Part shown: piece by piece, positions 6,236 through 11,384 of the stretch | How positions within the stretch are numbered: the stretch's first letter is position 1 | Layout: the number at the start of each line of letters is the position of its first letter | DNA from: Ruminococcus sp. UBA4350 | Lineage (GTDB): Bacteria; Bacillota; Clostridia; Oscillospirales; Ruminococcaceae | Length of the DNA: 11,384 nt | Direction of reading: 5' to 3' | Assembly: GCA_002394125.1 (NCBI GenBank) | Contig: DGSY01000047.1 | Span: 1-11,384, forward strand | The notes under the pieces: generated by a model | Database searches by the model: none | What the model saw: the letters and a program-made list of their open reading frames with translations, nothing else | What the model was told of the DNA's origin: nothing | Program-made: the position numbers and the translations under genes

Positions 6236-8481
6236 TACGGTGATGTGCTTTGCGCAGAGCGGACAGTCTCCTCGATTTCAAGTTTTCCGTTACGGACGCA
6301 GAGACGCCGCGCACCTTTCGCATTCCTCAGCAGACTGTCCGCCAGCAGCGGCTCTGCATAACGTGTCATGGCCGTTCGGATCGCTCTGGCACCGCCGTGC
6401 GCTGTATCGGCATTCCGCATGAGCATGGCCGCGGCCTCCGGTGTCCATGTGAGCTGTGCGCCGCAGACCGCAGCGCGTTCCGCAAGATCGCGCAGCTGCA
6501 ATTCCGCGATCTGCGTGAGATCCCCGTCGGAAAGCCTGCGGAAGACGATCGCGGCATCAAGCCGGTGCAGCAGCTCCGGCTTCATAGTGCGTTTCAGAAC
6601 GGTCATGAGCCGTTCCTTTTGTTCGTTCTCCGTATCTGCGGCTTCACTGAAACCGATCACGCCGGTTTGCAGCGTCTCCGCACCGAGATTGGATGTCAGG
6701 ATCAGCATGGTCTCCGAAAAATCCGCTTCATTGCCGGAGCCGTCGGTCAGCTTGCCGTCCTCCATGATTTGCAGCAGCAGCGACAGTACATCCGGATGCG
6801 CCTTTTCCATTTCATCGAATAATACCAGACTGTACGGCGCACGGCGCACCCGTTCAACTAACGAGCCGCCTTCGTCATAGCCGACATATCCGGGCGGCGC
6901 ACCGATCAGCCGTGAAGCTGTGTGTTTTTCCATATATTCGCTCATGTCGATGCGGATGAGACTGCCCGCGAACAGCTCATCCGCAATGCATTTTGCGAGG
7001 GCTGTTTTGCCGATGCCGGTCGCACCGAGAAACAGAAATGCTCCGATCGGCCGGCCGCTTCTGCGCAGTCCGGAGCGGCTCCGGCGGATCGCCTGTGAGA
7101 CTGCCGTGAGCGCTTCATCCTGCCCGATGATGCGGCGGCGGAGCGTTTCCTCCAGATGCAGAAGCCGCTCCGTTTCCGAAGCATTCAGCGATTCCGCCGG
7201 TATGCCGGTCTTGACGGAGACCGTATGCGCGATATCATCCCTGTGAATCTCAGCGGAATCCCAATGTGCCGCGTCCGCAGTCAGCCGCTTGGCAGCGCAG
7301 GCTTCATCGAGCAGATCCAGCGCCTTATCCGGCAGCGCACGGTCATGCAGATAGCGCACGGAATAATCCACGGCTGCGCGAATGGCGTCTGTGCCGATCT
7401 CAACATGGTGGAAATCCTCATAGCGGCGGCGCAGACCGCAGAGGATCTCCGCTGCATCGGAGGCGGTCGGCTCGGCAACCTTGACCGGCTGAAACCGCCG
7501 TGCAAGTGCGGCATCTTTTTCGATCTGTTTGCGGTATTCCGAGACAGTCGTTGCGCCGATGATCTGCAATTCTCCGCGCGCGAGCCGCGGCTTCAGGATA
7601 TTTGCCGCATCGATCGCGCCCTCTGCCGCGCCGGTACCGGCGATCATGTGCAGTTCATCAATAAAGAGCAGAATCTCCGGATGACTGACAGCCTCATCCA
7701 TGCAGGCCTTGAGCCTTTCCTCGAAATCGCCGCGGTATTTTGCGCCGGCGAGCATTGCAGTGAGATCGACGGAGAGAATGACCCGCCCGCGCATGGATTC
7801 CGGCACATCGCCGTGCAGGATGCGCTGCGCAATGCCCTCGACGATCGCAGTCTTTCCGACGCCGGCCTGCCCGATCAGCACCGGATTATTCTTATTGCGG
7901 CGCAGGAGGATCTGCATTGTCCTGCGAATTTCAGATTCGCGGCCGATCAGCGGATCAAACTGCTCTGCCGCTGCCGGATCAGTCAGATGATGCGCATACT
8001 GCGCGAGCATCGGGCAGGCCTTGCGGTCAAACAGCGGGATTTCCCCGGCATCATCCGGAAGCTCCTGCCCGCAGGCACCTCGCAGCGTATGCAGCGAGAC
8101 ACCCATGCCGCGCAGGAGCATTGCCGCGCCGCACTGCTCATCCTCCAGCACGGTTCGCAGCAAGACCTCCGAGCTGATGACTGCACCGGACGGGCGCTGC
8201 TTTTCGGCTTTCAGCAGGATTCGCCGCAGGGCTGGCGTGACGGCGGATTCTGTCAGTACGGACGGCTCTGCACTGCCGACTTCACTGCGGACGGCCTGCT
8301 GAAAACGGTTCAGCGGGACACGGTGCGTCCGGAGCAGTGCCGCCCCGACATTGCTGCCGTCGCTGAGCATGGAAAGGATCAGATGCTCCGTTCCGATGAA
8401 GCTGTGTCCGAGCGATTCTGCCTGTGTGCGGGCGTGCGCGATGATCTGCCGCGCCTTTTTCGTATATGCATCCTTCTGCAA
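6235..8481 (-). CDS. clpC: Clp ATPase of the ClpC/ClpA type without a middle domain
   Basis: The product is 748 residues: an AAA+ unfoldase with two ATPase rings that feeds proteins to ClpP. The TTG start at 8481-8479 is chosen because GGAGGG (8493-8488) lies 6 nt upstream and it begins right at the Clp_N domain (QKDAYTKKARQII). Longer ATG readings to 8574 would include the promoter. Order: Clp_N repeats (about 4-140), D1 with Walker A GQAGVGKT (204-211), pore loop GAKYRGDFEERL, Walker B ILLFIDELH and Arg finger ALARRF; then D2 with Walker A GATGIGKT (486-493), PPGYVGYDEGG, Walker B LVLFDEMEK, an IGF loop expected to contact ClpP, and a GAR sensor-2 motif. Between LDEA (391-394) and RDDIA (414) only about 20 residues occur, where B. 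subtilis ClpC has about 70 including the coiled coil. No ctsR, mcsA or mcsB neighbours and no CtsR operator are seen. The symbol follows overall similarity; ClpA-like naming is equally defensible. Confidence 0.88.
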   Translation of the reverse strand: MQKDAYTKKARQIIAHARTQAESLGHSFIGTEHLILSMLSDGSNVGAALLRTHRVPLNRFQQAVRSEVGSAEPSVLTESAVTPALRRILLKAEKQRPSGAVISSEVLLRTVLEDEQCGAAMLLRGMGVSLHTLRGACGQELPDDAGEIPLFDRKACPMLAQYAHHLTDPAAAEQFDPLIGRESEIRRTMQILLRRNKNNPVLIGQAGVGKTAIVEGIAQRILHGDVPESMRGRVILSVDLTAMLAGAKYRGDFEERLKACMDEAVSHPEILLFIDELHMIAGTGAAEGAIDAANILKPRLARGELQIIGATTVSEYRKQIEKDAALARRFQPVKVAEPTASDAAEILCGLRRRYEDFHHVEIGTDAIRAAVDYSVRYLHDRALPDKALDLLDEACAAKRLTADAAHWDSAEIHRDDIAHTVSVKTGIPAESLNASETERLLHLEETLRRRIIGQDEALTAVSQAIRRSRSGLRRSGRPIGAFLFLGATGIGKTALAKCIADELFAGSLIRIDMSEYMEKHTASRLIGAPPGYVGYDEGGSLVERVRRAPYSLVLFDEMEKAHPDVLSLLLQIMEDGKLTDGSGNEADFSETMLILTSNLGAETLQTGVIGFSEAADTENEQKERLMTVLKRTMKPELLHRLDAAIVFRRLSDGDLTQIAELQLRDLAERAAVCGAQLTWTPEAAAMLMRNADTAHGGARAIRTAMTRYAEPLLADSLLRNAKGARRLCVRNGKLEIEETVRSAQSTSP

Positions 8482-8535
8482 AAGAATCCCTCCAATATTA
8501 TTGCGTGATCGGCGGCGGAAGCCGCTCTGTGAACA

Positions 8536-8564
8536 ATTATAGTATATGCAGCGGTGTTTGTCTG
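8536..8564 (-). promoter_or_regulatory. probable sigma-A promoter of the clp gene
   Basis: Read on the minus strand: CAGACA (8564-8559), a 17-nt spacer and a perfect TATAAT (8541-8536). Transcription would start near 8529, giving a leader of about 48 nt to the TTG start. No CIRCE or CtsR heptad repeats were seen around it. Confidence 0.65.
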
Positions 8565-8588
8565 AAATCAGCATCCGCTGTTTTTTCT

Positions 8589-8617
8589 GTCACACATTTT
8601 CCGCATCGGCATATCAT
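8589..8617 (+). promoter_or_regulatory. candidate promoter of the cysteine-rich peptide gene
   Basis: GTCACA (8589-8594), 17 nt, TATCAT (8612-8617) fits a moderate sigma-A promoter (4 of 6 and 5 of 6). The same stretch also contains AC (8592-8593) 16 nt before CATATCAT (8610-8617), which resembles mother-cell sporulation sigma-K/E promoters (CATA-N3-T). The sequence alone cannot separate these. The leader contains a perfect 8-bp hairpin, GGAAGCGG (8625-8632) with CCGCTTCC (8639-8646). Confidence 0.4.
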
Positions 8618-8714
8618 GAGACTAGGAAGCGGAACCGACCGCTTCCCCGAACAGCGCACCGCGATCCGGACGCGATGCCCCGACGATTCTACATTCAGAT
8701 AAGGAGTGCTGATT

Positions 8715-8840
8715 ATGTGCGGAAATGACTGCAACAACTTCTGGTTCATCATTCTGATCCTTCTGTTCTTCATGTGCTGCGGCAACGGCTGCGGCTGCGG
8801 CAATAACAACTGCGGCTGCAACAACAACTGCGGCTGCTGA
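8715..8840 (+). CDS. 41-residue membrane-anchored cysteine-rich peptide
   Basis: A short gene with strong expression signals: AAGGAG (8701-8706) lies 8 nt before the ATG, a candidate promoter lies upstream, and a strong terminator (8877-8912) follows the TGA. The peptide starts MCGNDCNN, has one hydrophobic segment (residues about 9-20, FWFIILILLFFM), then a tail made almost only of Cys, Gly and Asn (CGNGCGCG, NNNCGC twice). Ten of 41 residues are Cys (2, 6, 21, 22, 26, 28, 33, 35, 39, 41). It resembles tiny Gly/Cys-rich membrane peptides often left unannotated in Clostridia; the hydrophobic core plus low-complexity tail loosely recalls small spore or YjcZ-type proteins. Function is unknown; disulfide cross-linking or metal binding by the tail would fit. 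It is divergent from the clp gene and convergent with spoIIR. Confidence 0.8.
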   Translation: MCGNDCNNFWFIILILLFFMCCGNGCGCGNNNCGCNNNCGC

Positions 8841-8875
8841 GACAGGATCCGCCCGCCTGCGGGCAGTGAGGACAG

Positions 8876-9523
8876 TCAGCCTTCCCCCTGCGGGGAGGGC
8901 TGATCTGTTTTTGTGATGCGGATGCCGGAGAGCTTTCCGGAGAGCCATTTTCCGACAGCCCGCGCCGCGTCGAGGCATTTCAGCCGCACCTCGTATTCCT
9001 CCGGATGCAGCACCATGTTTTCGGCATCGGCATCGAGTGTCAGCGATGGCTCTGCCGCCGCCGGAATGCACACCGCCGGATACATCACGCACCACCAGTT
9101 CTGTCCGGCCGCCGCGCCGATCTCGACACGCAGTGCCTGATAGCAGCCGGCAGGGAGCGTCATCATGCCGTATTGCCGCTCCGGAAAATCGGTCTGCTCC
9201 AGCGAGACGCGGACGGTATCGCTGCAGCCCGCGGCGCGGAGCGTCTGCTCGGCGGTCTGCCGGATCGCCGGAAGCTGTGCGCGAATCGCATCACACCCCG
9301 CAGAAAAGTCCGAGCCCGCAGGAATCCAGTTTTCCGCACCGGCCAGCAGTGCATCGCGGACAAGCAGCTTTTCGGTCTGGTCGGCGGTCGAATCGCTGCT
9401 TGCAAGGATGTGCAGCCGGATGACACTGTGCTCCAGCTTGTGGAGCGTGATGCCGGCATCGGCGATGTTCGCAGCGGAAAAAGCGAGCAGAAGCGCAATA
9501 ATCATACGAATTGTTTTCAGCAT
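8876..9523 (-). CDS. spoIIR: stage II sporulation protein R
   Basis: The product is 215 residues. SpoIIR is made in the forespore under sigma-F, secreted to the intermembrane space, and activates the SpoIIGA protease that processes pro-sigma-E. The N-terminus has a hydrophobic export segment (residues about 7-23). Family motifs are VIRLHILASSDS (34-45), DQTEKLLVRDALL (48-60), RQYGMMTLPAGCYQALRVEIG (116-136) and QNWWCVMYPAVC (141-152). The ATG at 9523-9521 follows GGAGG (9535-9531) by 7 nt. The C-terminal region is longer than the conserved core and ends in QPSPQGEG, encoded by a hairpin that also serves as terminator for the convergent gene. No clear sigma-F promoter could be assigned between this gene and fba. 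Its presence implies the organism can sporulate, or recently could. Confidence 0.93.
   Translation of the reverse strand: MLKTIRMIIALLLAFSAANIADAGITLHKLEHSVIRLHILASSDSTADQTEKLLVRDALLAGAENWIPAGSDFSAGCDAIRAQLPAIRQTAEQTLRAAGCSDTVRVSLEQTDFPERQYGMMTLPAGCYQALRVEIGAAAGQNWWCVMYPAVCIPAAAEPSLTLDADAENMVLHPEEYEVRLKCLDAARAVGKWLSGKLSGIRITKTDQPSPQGEG
8877..8912 (+). terminator. intrinsic terminator of the cysteine-rich peptide gene, inside the spoIIR 3' end
   Basis: An 11-bp stem (CAGCCTTCCCC at 8877-8887 with GGGGAGGGCTG at 8892-8902, one G-U pair) and a 4-nt loop, followed by ATCTG and TTTTT (8908-8912). Outer bases ACAGT (8872-8876) can extend it with pairing to A8903 and CTGT at 8905-8908. It lies on the plus strand but overlaps the last codons of the convergent spoIIR gene. 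A second small hairpin, GCCCG-CCTG-CGGGC (8851-8864), precedes it. Confidence 0.85.
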
Positions 9524-9658
9524 TTCAGTTCCTCCAGTGAAGTTGTGATATCAACAGTATGGGAATCATTGTCAGTATTATACAAATGCGGCGGTGAAAA
9601 TTCTCTGCTCCGCACAGTACATTTTTGTGATTGTTTGATAATTCATTCACAATGCCTA

Positions 9659-9687
9659 TTGCTTTTTTTCGGGAAATCGTGTATAAT
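9659..9687 (+). promoter_or_regulatory. sigma-A promoter of fba
   Basis: TTGCTT (9659-9664), a 17-nt spacer and a perfect TATAAT (9682-9687). Transcription should start near 9694, leaving a leader of about 77 nt that includes the alternative hairpins at 9719-9744 and the AGGAGGA ribosome binding site (9757-9763). Confidence 0.72.
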
Positions 9688-9718
9688 AATACAGGTAATT
9701 ATGTGCTTGCATATTTTT

Positions 9719-9744
9719 ACCGGAATTAGCCGGTGCTTCCGGCT
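9719..9744 (+). promoter_or_regulatory. two mutually exclusive hairpins in the fba leader
   Basis: ACCGG (9719-9723) pairs with CCGGT (9730-9734) across a 6-nt loop. Alternatively AGCCGG (9728-9733) pairs with CCGGCT (9739-9744) across a 5-nt loop. The two share CCGG at 9730-9733, so only one can form at a time. Neither is followed by a U run, so this is not a simple terminator. The second ends 12 nt before the ribosome binding site. A regulatory role is only a suggestion. Confidence 0.4.
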
Positions 9745-9770
9745 CAATCGTAATATAGGAGGAATTATCA

Positions 9771-10634
9771 ATGCTGGTATCCGCAACCGAAATGCTGAAC
9801 AAGGCAAGAGACGGCAAATACGCTGTCGGTCAGTTCAACATCAACAACCTCGAATGGACAAAGGCGGTTCTTCTGACCGCACAGAAGCTGAATTCTCCTG
9901 TGATTCTCGGTGTTTCCGAAGGCGCAGGCAAGTACATGACCGGCTTCAAGACCGTTGCTGCAATGGTCAAGGCGATGGACGAGTCCCTCGGCATCACCGT
10001 TCCGGTCGCTCTGCACCTCGATCACGGCACCTATGACGGCTGCTACAAGTGCATCAAGGCAGGCTTCACCTCGATCATGTTCGACGGTTCCCACTTCCCG
10101 ATCGACGAGAACGTCGCAAAGACCACCGAGCTGGTCAATGTCGCACACGGTCTGGGTCTCTCCATCGAGGCTGAGGTCGGCGCAATCGGCGGCGAAGAGG
10201 ACGGCGTCATCGGCAAGGGCGAGTGCGCAGATCCGGCAGAGTGCAAGCAGATCGCTGATCTCGGTGTTGACTTCCTCGCAGCCGGCATCGGCAATATCCA
10301 CGGTGTGTATCCGGCAAACTGGGAAGGTCTGAGCTTCGAGACCCTCGAAAAGATCAACAAGGCAGTCGGCGATATGCCGCTCGTTCTGCACGGCGGTACC
10401 GGCATTCCGGACGATCAGATCAAGAAGGCAATCTCTCTGGGCGTTGCAAAGATCAACGTCAACACCGAGTGCCAGCTCGTGTTTGCTGATGCAACCAGAG
10501 GCTACATCGAGGCAGGCAAGGACAAGCAGGGCAAGGGCTTTGACCCGCGCAAGCTGCTGGCTCCGGGCTTCGACGCAATCTGCGCAAAGGTTGAGGAGAA
10601 GATGACCCTGTTCGGCTCTGTCGGCAAGGCATAA
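9771..10634 (+). CDS. fba: class II fructose-1,6-bisphosphate aldolase
   Basis: A zinc-dependent glycolytic enzyme that reversibly splits fructose 1,6-bisphosphate to dihydroxyacetone phosphate and glyceraldehyde 3-phosphate in the cytoplasm. The 287 residues match the shorter FbaA/GatY-like branch. Signatures are LHLDHG (81-86, with catalytic Asp84 and zinc ligand His85), the MFDGSHFP segment (103-110), IEAEVGAIGG (132-141), IGNIHGVY (173-180, with His177) and LVLHGGTGIP (204-213, with His207), then KINVNTECQ (227-235) for phosphate binding. The ATG at 9771 follows AGGAGGA by 7 nt. Codon use is strongly biased (AAG, GAG, CTG, ATC, GGC), as expected for a highly expressed gene. It is monocistronic, with its own promoter and a hairpin downstream. 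Tagatose-bisphosphate activity cannot be excluded from sequence. Confidence 0.95.
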   Translation: MLVSATEMLNKARDGKYAVGQFNINNLEWTKAVLLTAQKLNSPVILGVSEGAGKYMTGFKTVAAMVKAMDESLGITVPVALHLDHGTYDGCYKCIKAGFTSIMFDGSHFPIDENVAKTTELVNVAHGLGLSIEAEVGAIGGEEDGVIGKGECADPAECKQIADLGVDFLAAGIGNIHGVYPANWEGLSFETLEKINKAVGDMPLVLHGGTGIPDDQIKKAISLGVAKINVNTECQLVFADATRGYIEAGKDKQGKGFDPRKLLAPGFDAICAKVEEKMTLFGSVGKA

Positions 10635-10650
10635 TCATCGGAATACTGAA

Positions 10651-10680
10651 AAAGCGGAGTGCCTGTGTGCGCTCCGCTTT
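10651..10680. terminator. hairpin terminator after fba
   Basis: The stem is AAAGCGGAGTGC (10651-10662) with GCGCTCCGCTTT (10669-10680), about 12 bp with one G-U pair and a CTGTGT loop, 16 nt after the fba stop. The U tract is mostly within the stem and the A tract on the left could serve the other strand. Confidence 0.78.
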
Positions 10681-10698
10681 CTGCTGCTGCAAAATTGA

Positions 10699-10759
10699 CA
10701 ACGCCCGTTTCAGACTCTCTCTGTATGCGAATCTCACATACGGTCTGAAGCGGGTGTTG
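10699..10759. repeat. long imperfect inverted repeat in the fba-lyase intergenic region
   Basis: The outer stem is 17 bp (10699-10715 with 10743-10759, two G-T wobbles: CAACGCCC... with ...GGGTGTTG). An inner 5-bp stem GTATG/CATAC (10723-10727 with 10737-10741) has a 9-nt loop. The 353-bp gap 10635-10987 holds this element, the fba terminator and the next promoter; no other gene was seen in it. A T-rich but not clean run follows. It could be a second terminator, a structured RNA or a small repeat element. Confidence 0.6.
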
Positions 10760-10896
10760 CTGTTATTATATTCTGTGCCTGTGATATCTATGTGAAAAAT
10801 CGGGCAGTTTCACTAAAAATTCATAATTTCTTCATCTGCGGACTGATATGATTAGAAAATGCATACAAAAAGACATAAATGAAGTGCGTTTTGCAG

Positions 10897-10925
10897 TTGA
10901 CGGCGGATGAGAGTTGTGCTATCAT
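10897..10925 (+). promoter_or_regulatory. sigma-A promoter of the second pectate lyase gene
   Basis: TTGACG (10897-10902), a 17-nt spacer and TATCAT (10920-10925), each one base from consensus. The leader of about 56 nt contains an 8-bp hairpin (10935-10942 with 10948-10955) and ends in the same G-rich ribosome binding context, TTCGGGGGAAT, as the first lyase. Confidence 0.75.
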
Positions 10926-10987
10926 AAGAGAGAACATGCGAAGTGTTTTCGTATGGCGTATTATTTTTTGTTTTCGGGGGAATATCT

Positions 10988-11384
10988 ATGAGACAGATAT
11001 ACAAAAAACTGCTGTCATCGCTTGCGGCACTATCTGTGCTGGCGACAGGCAGCGCCGGACTGCTTCCGGTCCGGCAGGCGGAAAAGGCTGCTGCTGCTGC
11101 CAATGTTCTTGCATTTCCCGGCGCAGTCGGTGCCGGAAAATATGCGACCGGCGGACGCGGCGGCGAAGTCTACCATGTTACGAATCTCAACGACAGCGGC
11201 GAGGGTTCCTTCCGCGATGCGGTCAGCAAGTCCGGACGCATCGTCGTGTTCGATGTCAGCGGCACGATCGAGCTGAAGGGGAATATCCTCTGCCAGAGCA
11301 ATATTACGATTGCCGGTCAGACCGCACCGGGCGGCTCCGGCATTACGCTGAAAAACTACAAAATGGGCATGTCCGGCGACAATA
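10988..11384 (+). CDS. second secreted PL1-type pectate lyase (5' part, cut by the window edge)
   Basis: The ATG at 10988 follows GGGGGAA (10976-10982) and runs open for 132 codons to the window end. The signal peptide is clear: MRQIYKK, then a hydrophobic core LLSSLAALSVLATGSAGLL, with cleavage likely after the alanine run near residue 38. The mature protein begins directly with the lyase fold: VLAFPGAVGAGKYATGGRGG, VYHVTNLNDSGEGSFRDAV, VVFDVSGTIEL and AGQTAPGGSGITL. These match the start of the lyase domain of the 981-residue enzyme upstream (its residues from 324), so the two are paralogues. This one lacks the N-terminal binding and FN3-like modules. Catalytic residues and any dockerin lie beyond the window. 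Confidence 0.92.
   Translation, partial: MRQIYKKLLSSLAALSVLATGSAGLLPVRQAEKAAAAANVLAFPGAVGAGKYATGGRGGEVYHVTNLNDSGEGSFRDAVSKSGRIVVFDVSGTIELKGNILCQSNITIAGQTAPGGSGITLKNYKMGMSGDN

Noticed and set aside
7156..8508. 450-codon open frame on the plus strand opposite clp
   Set aside because: It is antisense to the Clp motifs, with composition typical of a shadow frame; no start signals.
8482..8574. ATG at 8574 as the clp start
   Set aside because: The extra 31 residues have no Clp_N similarity and overlap the likely -10 box and ribosome binding site; TTG at 8481 fits better.
8494..8620. CtsR or CIRCE heat-shock operator near clp
   Set aside because: No AGGTCAAA-type heptad repeat and no long CIRCE inverted repeat was found.
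9536..9640. Sigma-F promoter for spoIIR
   Set aside because: GTATA occurs on the minus strand in this stretch, but no matching GG-rich -10 element lies at the right distance, so no call was made.

Overview
The window looks like chromosome from a spore-forming, fibre-degrading gut Clostridium relative, most likely Ruminococcus or a close Oscillospiraceae lineage. This is inferred from a spoIIR homologue, a secreted pectate lyase ending in a dockerin-like module typical of ruminococcal extracellular enzymes, low-GC Gram-positive signals (strong AGGAGG ribosome binding sites, TTG starts, sigma-A promoters) and fairly GC-rich coding sequence. No tRNA, rRNA, CRISPR array, transposase or phage gene was seen.

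Layout, left to right. Positions 1-823 hold the 3' end of a PLP aminotransferase and, 19 nt later, xpt (xanthine phosphoribosyltransferase), closed by a hairpin terminator. Positions 908-1905 hold azlC-azlD, a two-subunit branched-chain amino acid exporter with an ATGA overlap and its own terminator. Positions 1944-6235 hold a tandem duplication of a pectate lyase transcription unit. The right copy (3125-6235) is intact: a consensus promoter, a 981-residue multidomain lyase and a terminator. The left copy (1944-3126) keeps only the first 255 bp (promoter, leader, 45 codons) and the last 72 bp (final 8 codons, stop, terminator). Its interior is replaced by about 856 bp of unrelated, visibly more AT-rich DNA. 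That DNA carries a lipoprotein gene broken by one in-frame TGA and the start of a second small ORF that is fused in frame to the dockerin tail.

On the minus strand, 6235-8481 encodes a ClpC/ClpA-type AAA+ unfoldase that lacks the coiled-coil middle domain. It converges on the lyase and shares the hairpin between them. Divergent from it is a 41-codon gene (8715-8840) for a membrane-anchored peptide with ten cysteines. That gene converges on spoIIR (minus, 8876-9523), whose last codons lie inside the hairpin terminator of the small gene. fba (class II fructose-bisphosphate aldolase, 9771-10634) is divergent from spoIIR and has its own promoter and a leader able to form two mutually exclusive hairpins. 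A 353-bp intergenic region with a terminator, a long imperfect inverted repeat and a promoter leads into a second secreted family-1 pectate lyase (10988 onward), cut by the window edge.

Functionally this is core metabolism (purine salvage, amino acid export, glycolysis) and sporulation or proteostasis genes interspersed with pectin-degrading enzymes. The most unusual part is the hollowed-out lyase duplicate and its captured cargo. The cysteine-rich peptide and the middle-domain-less Clp ATPase are also worth attention.
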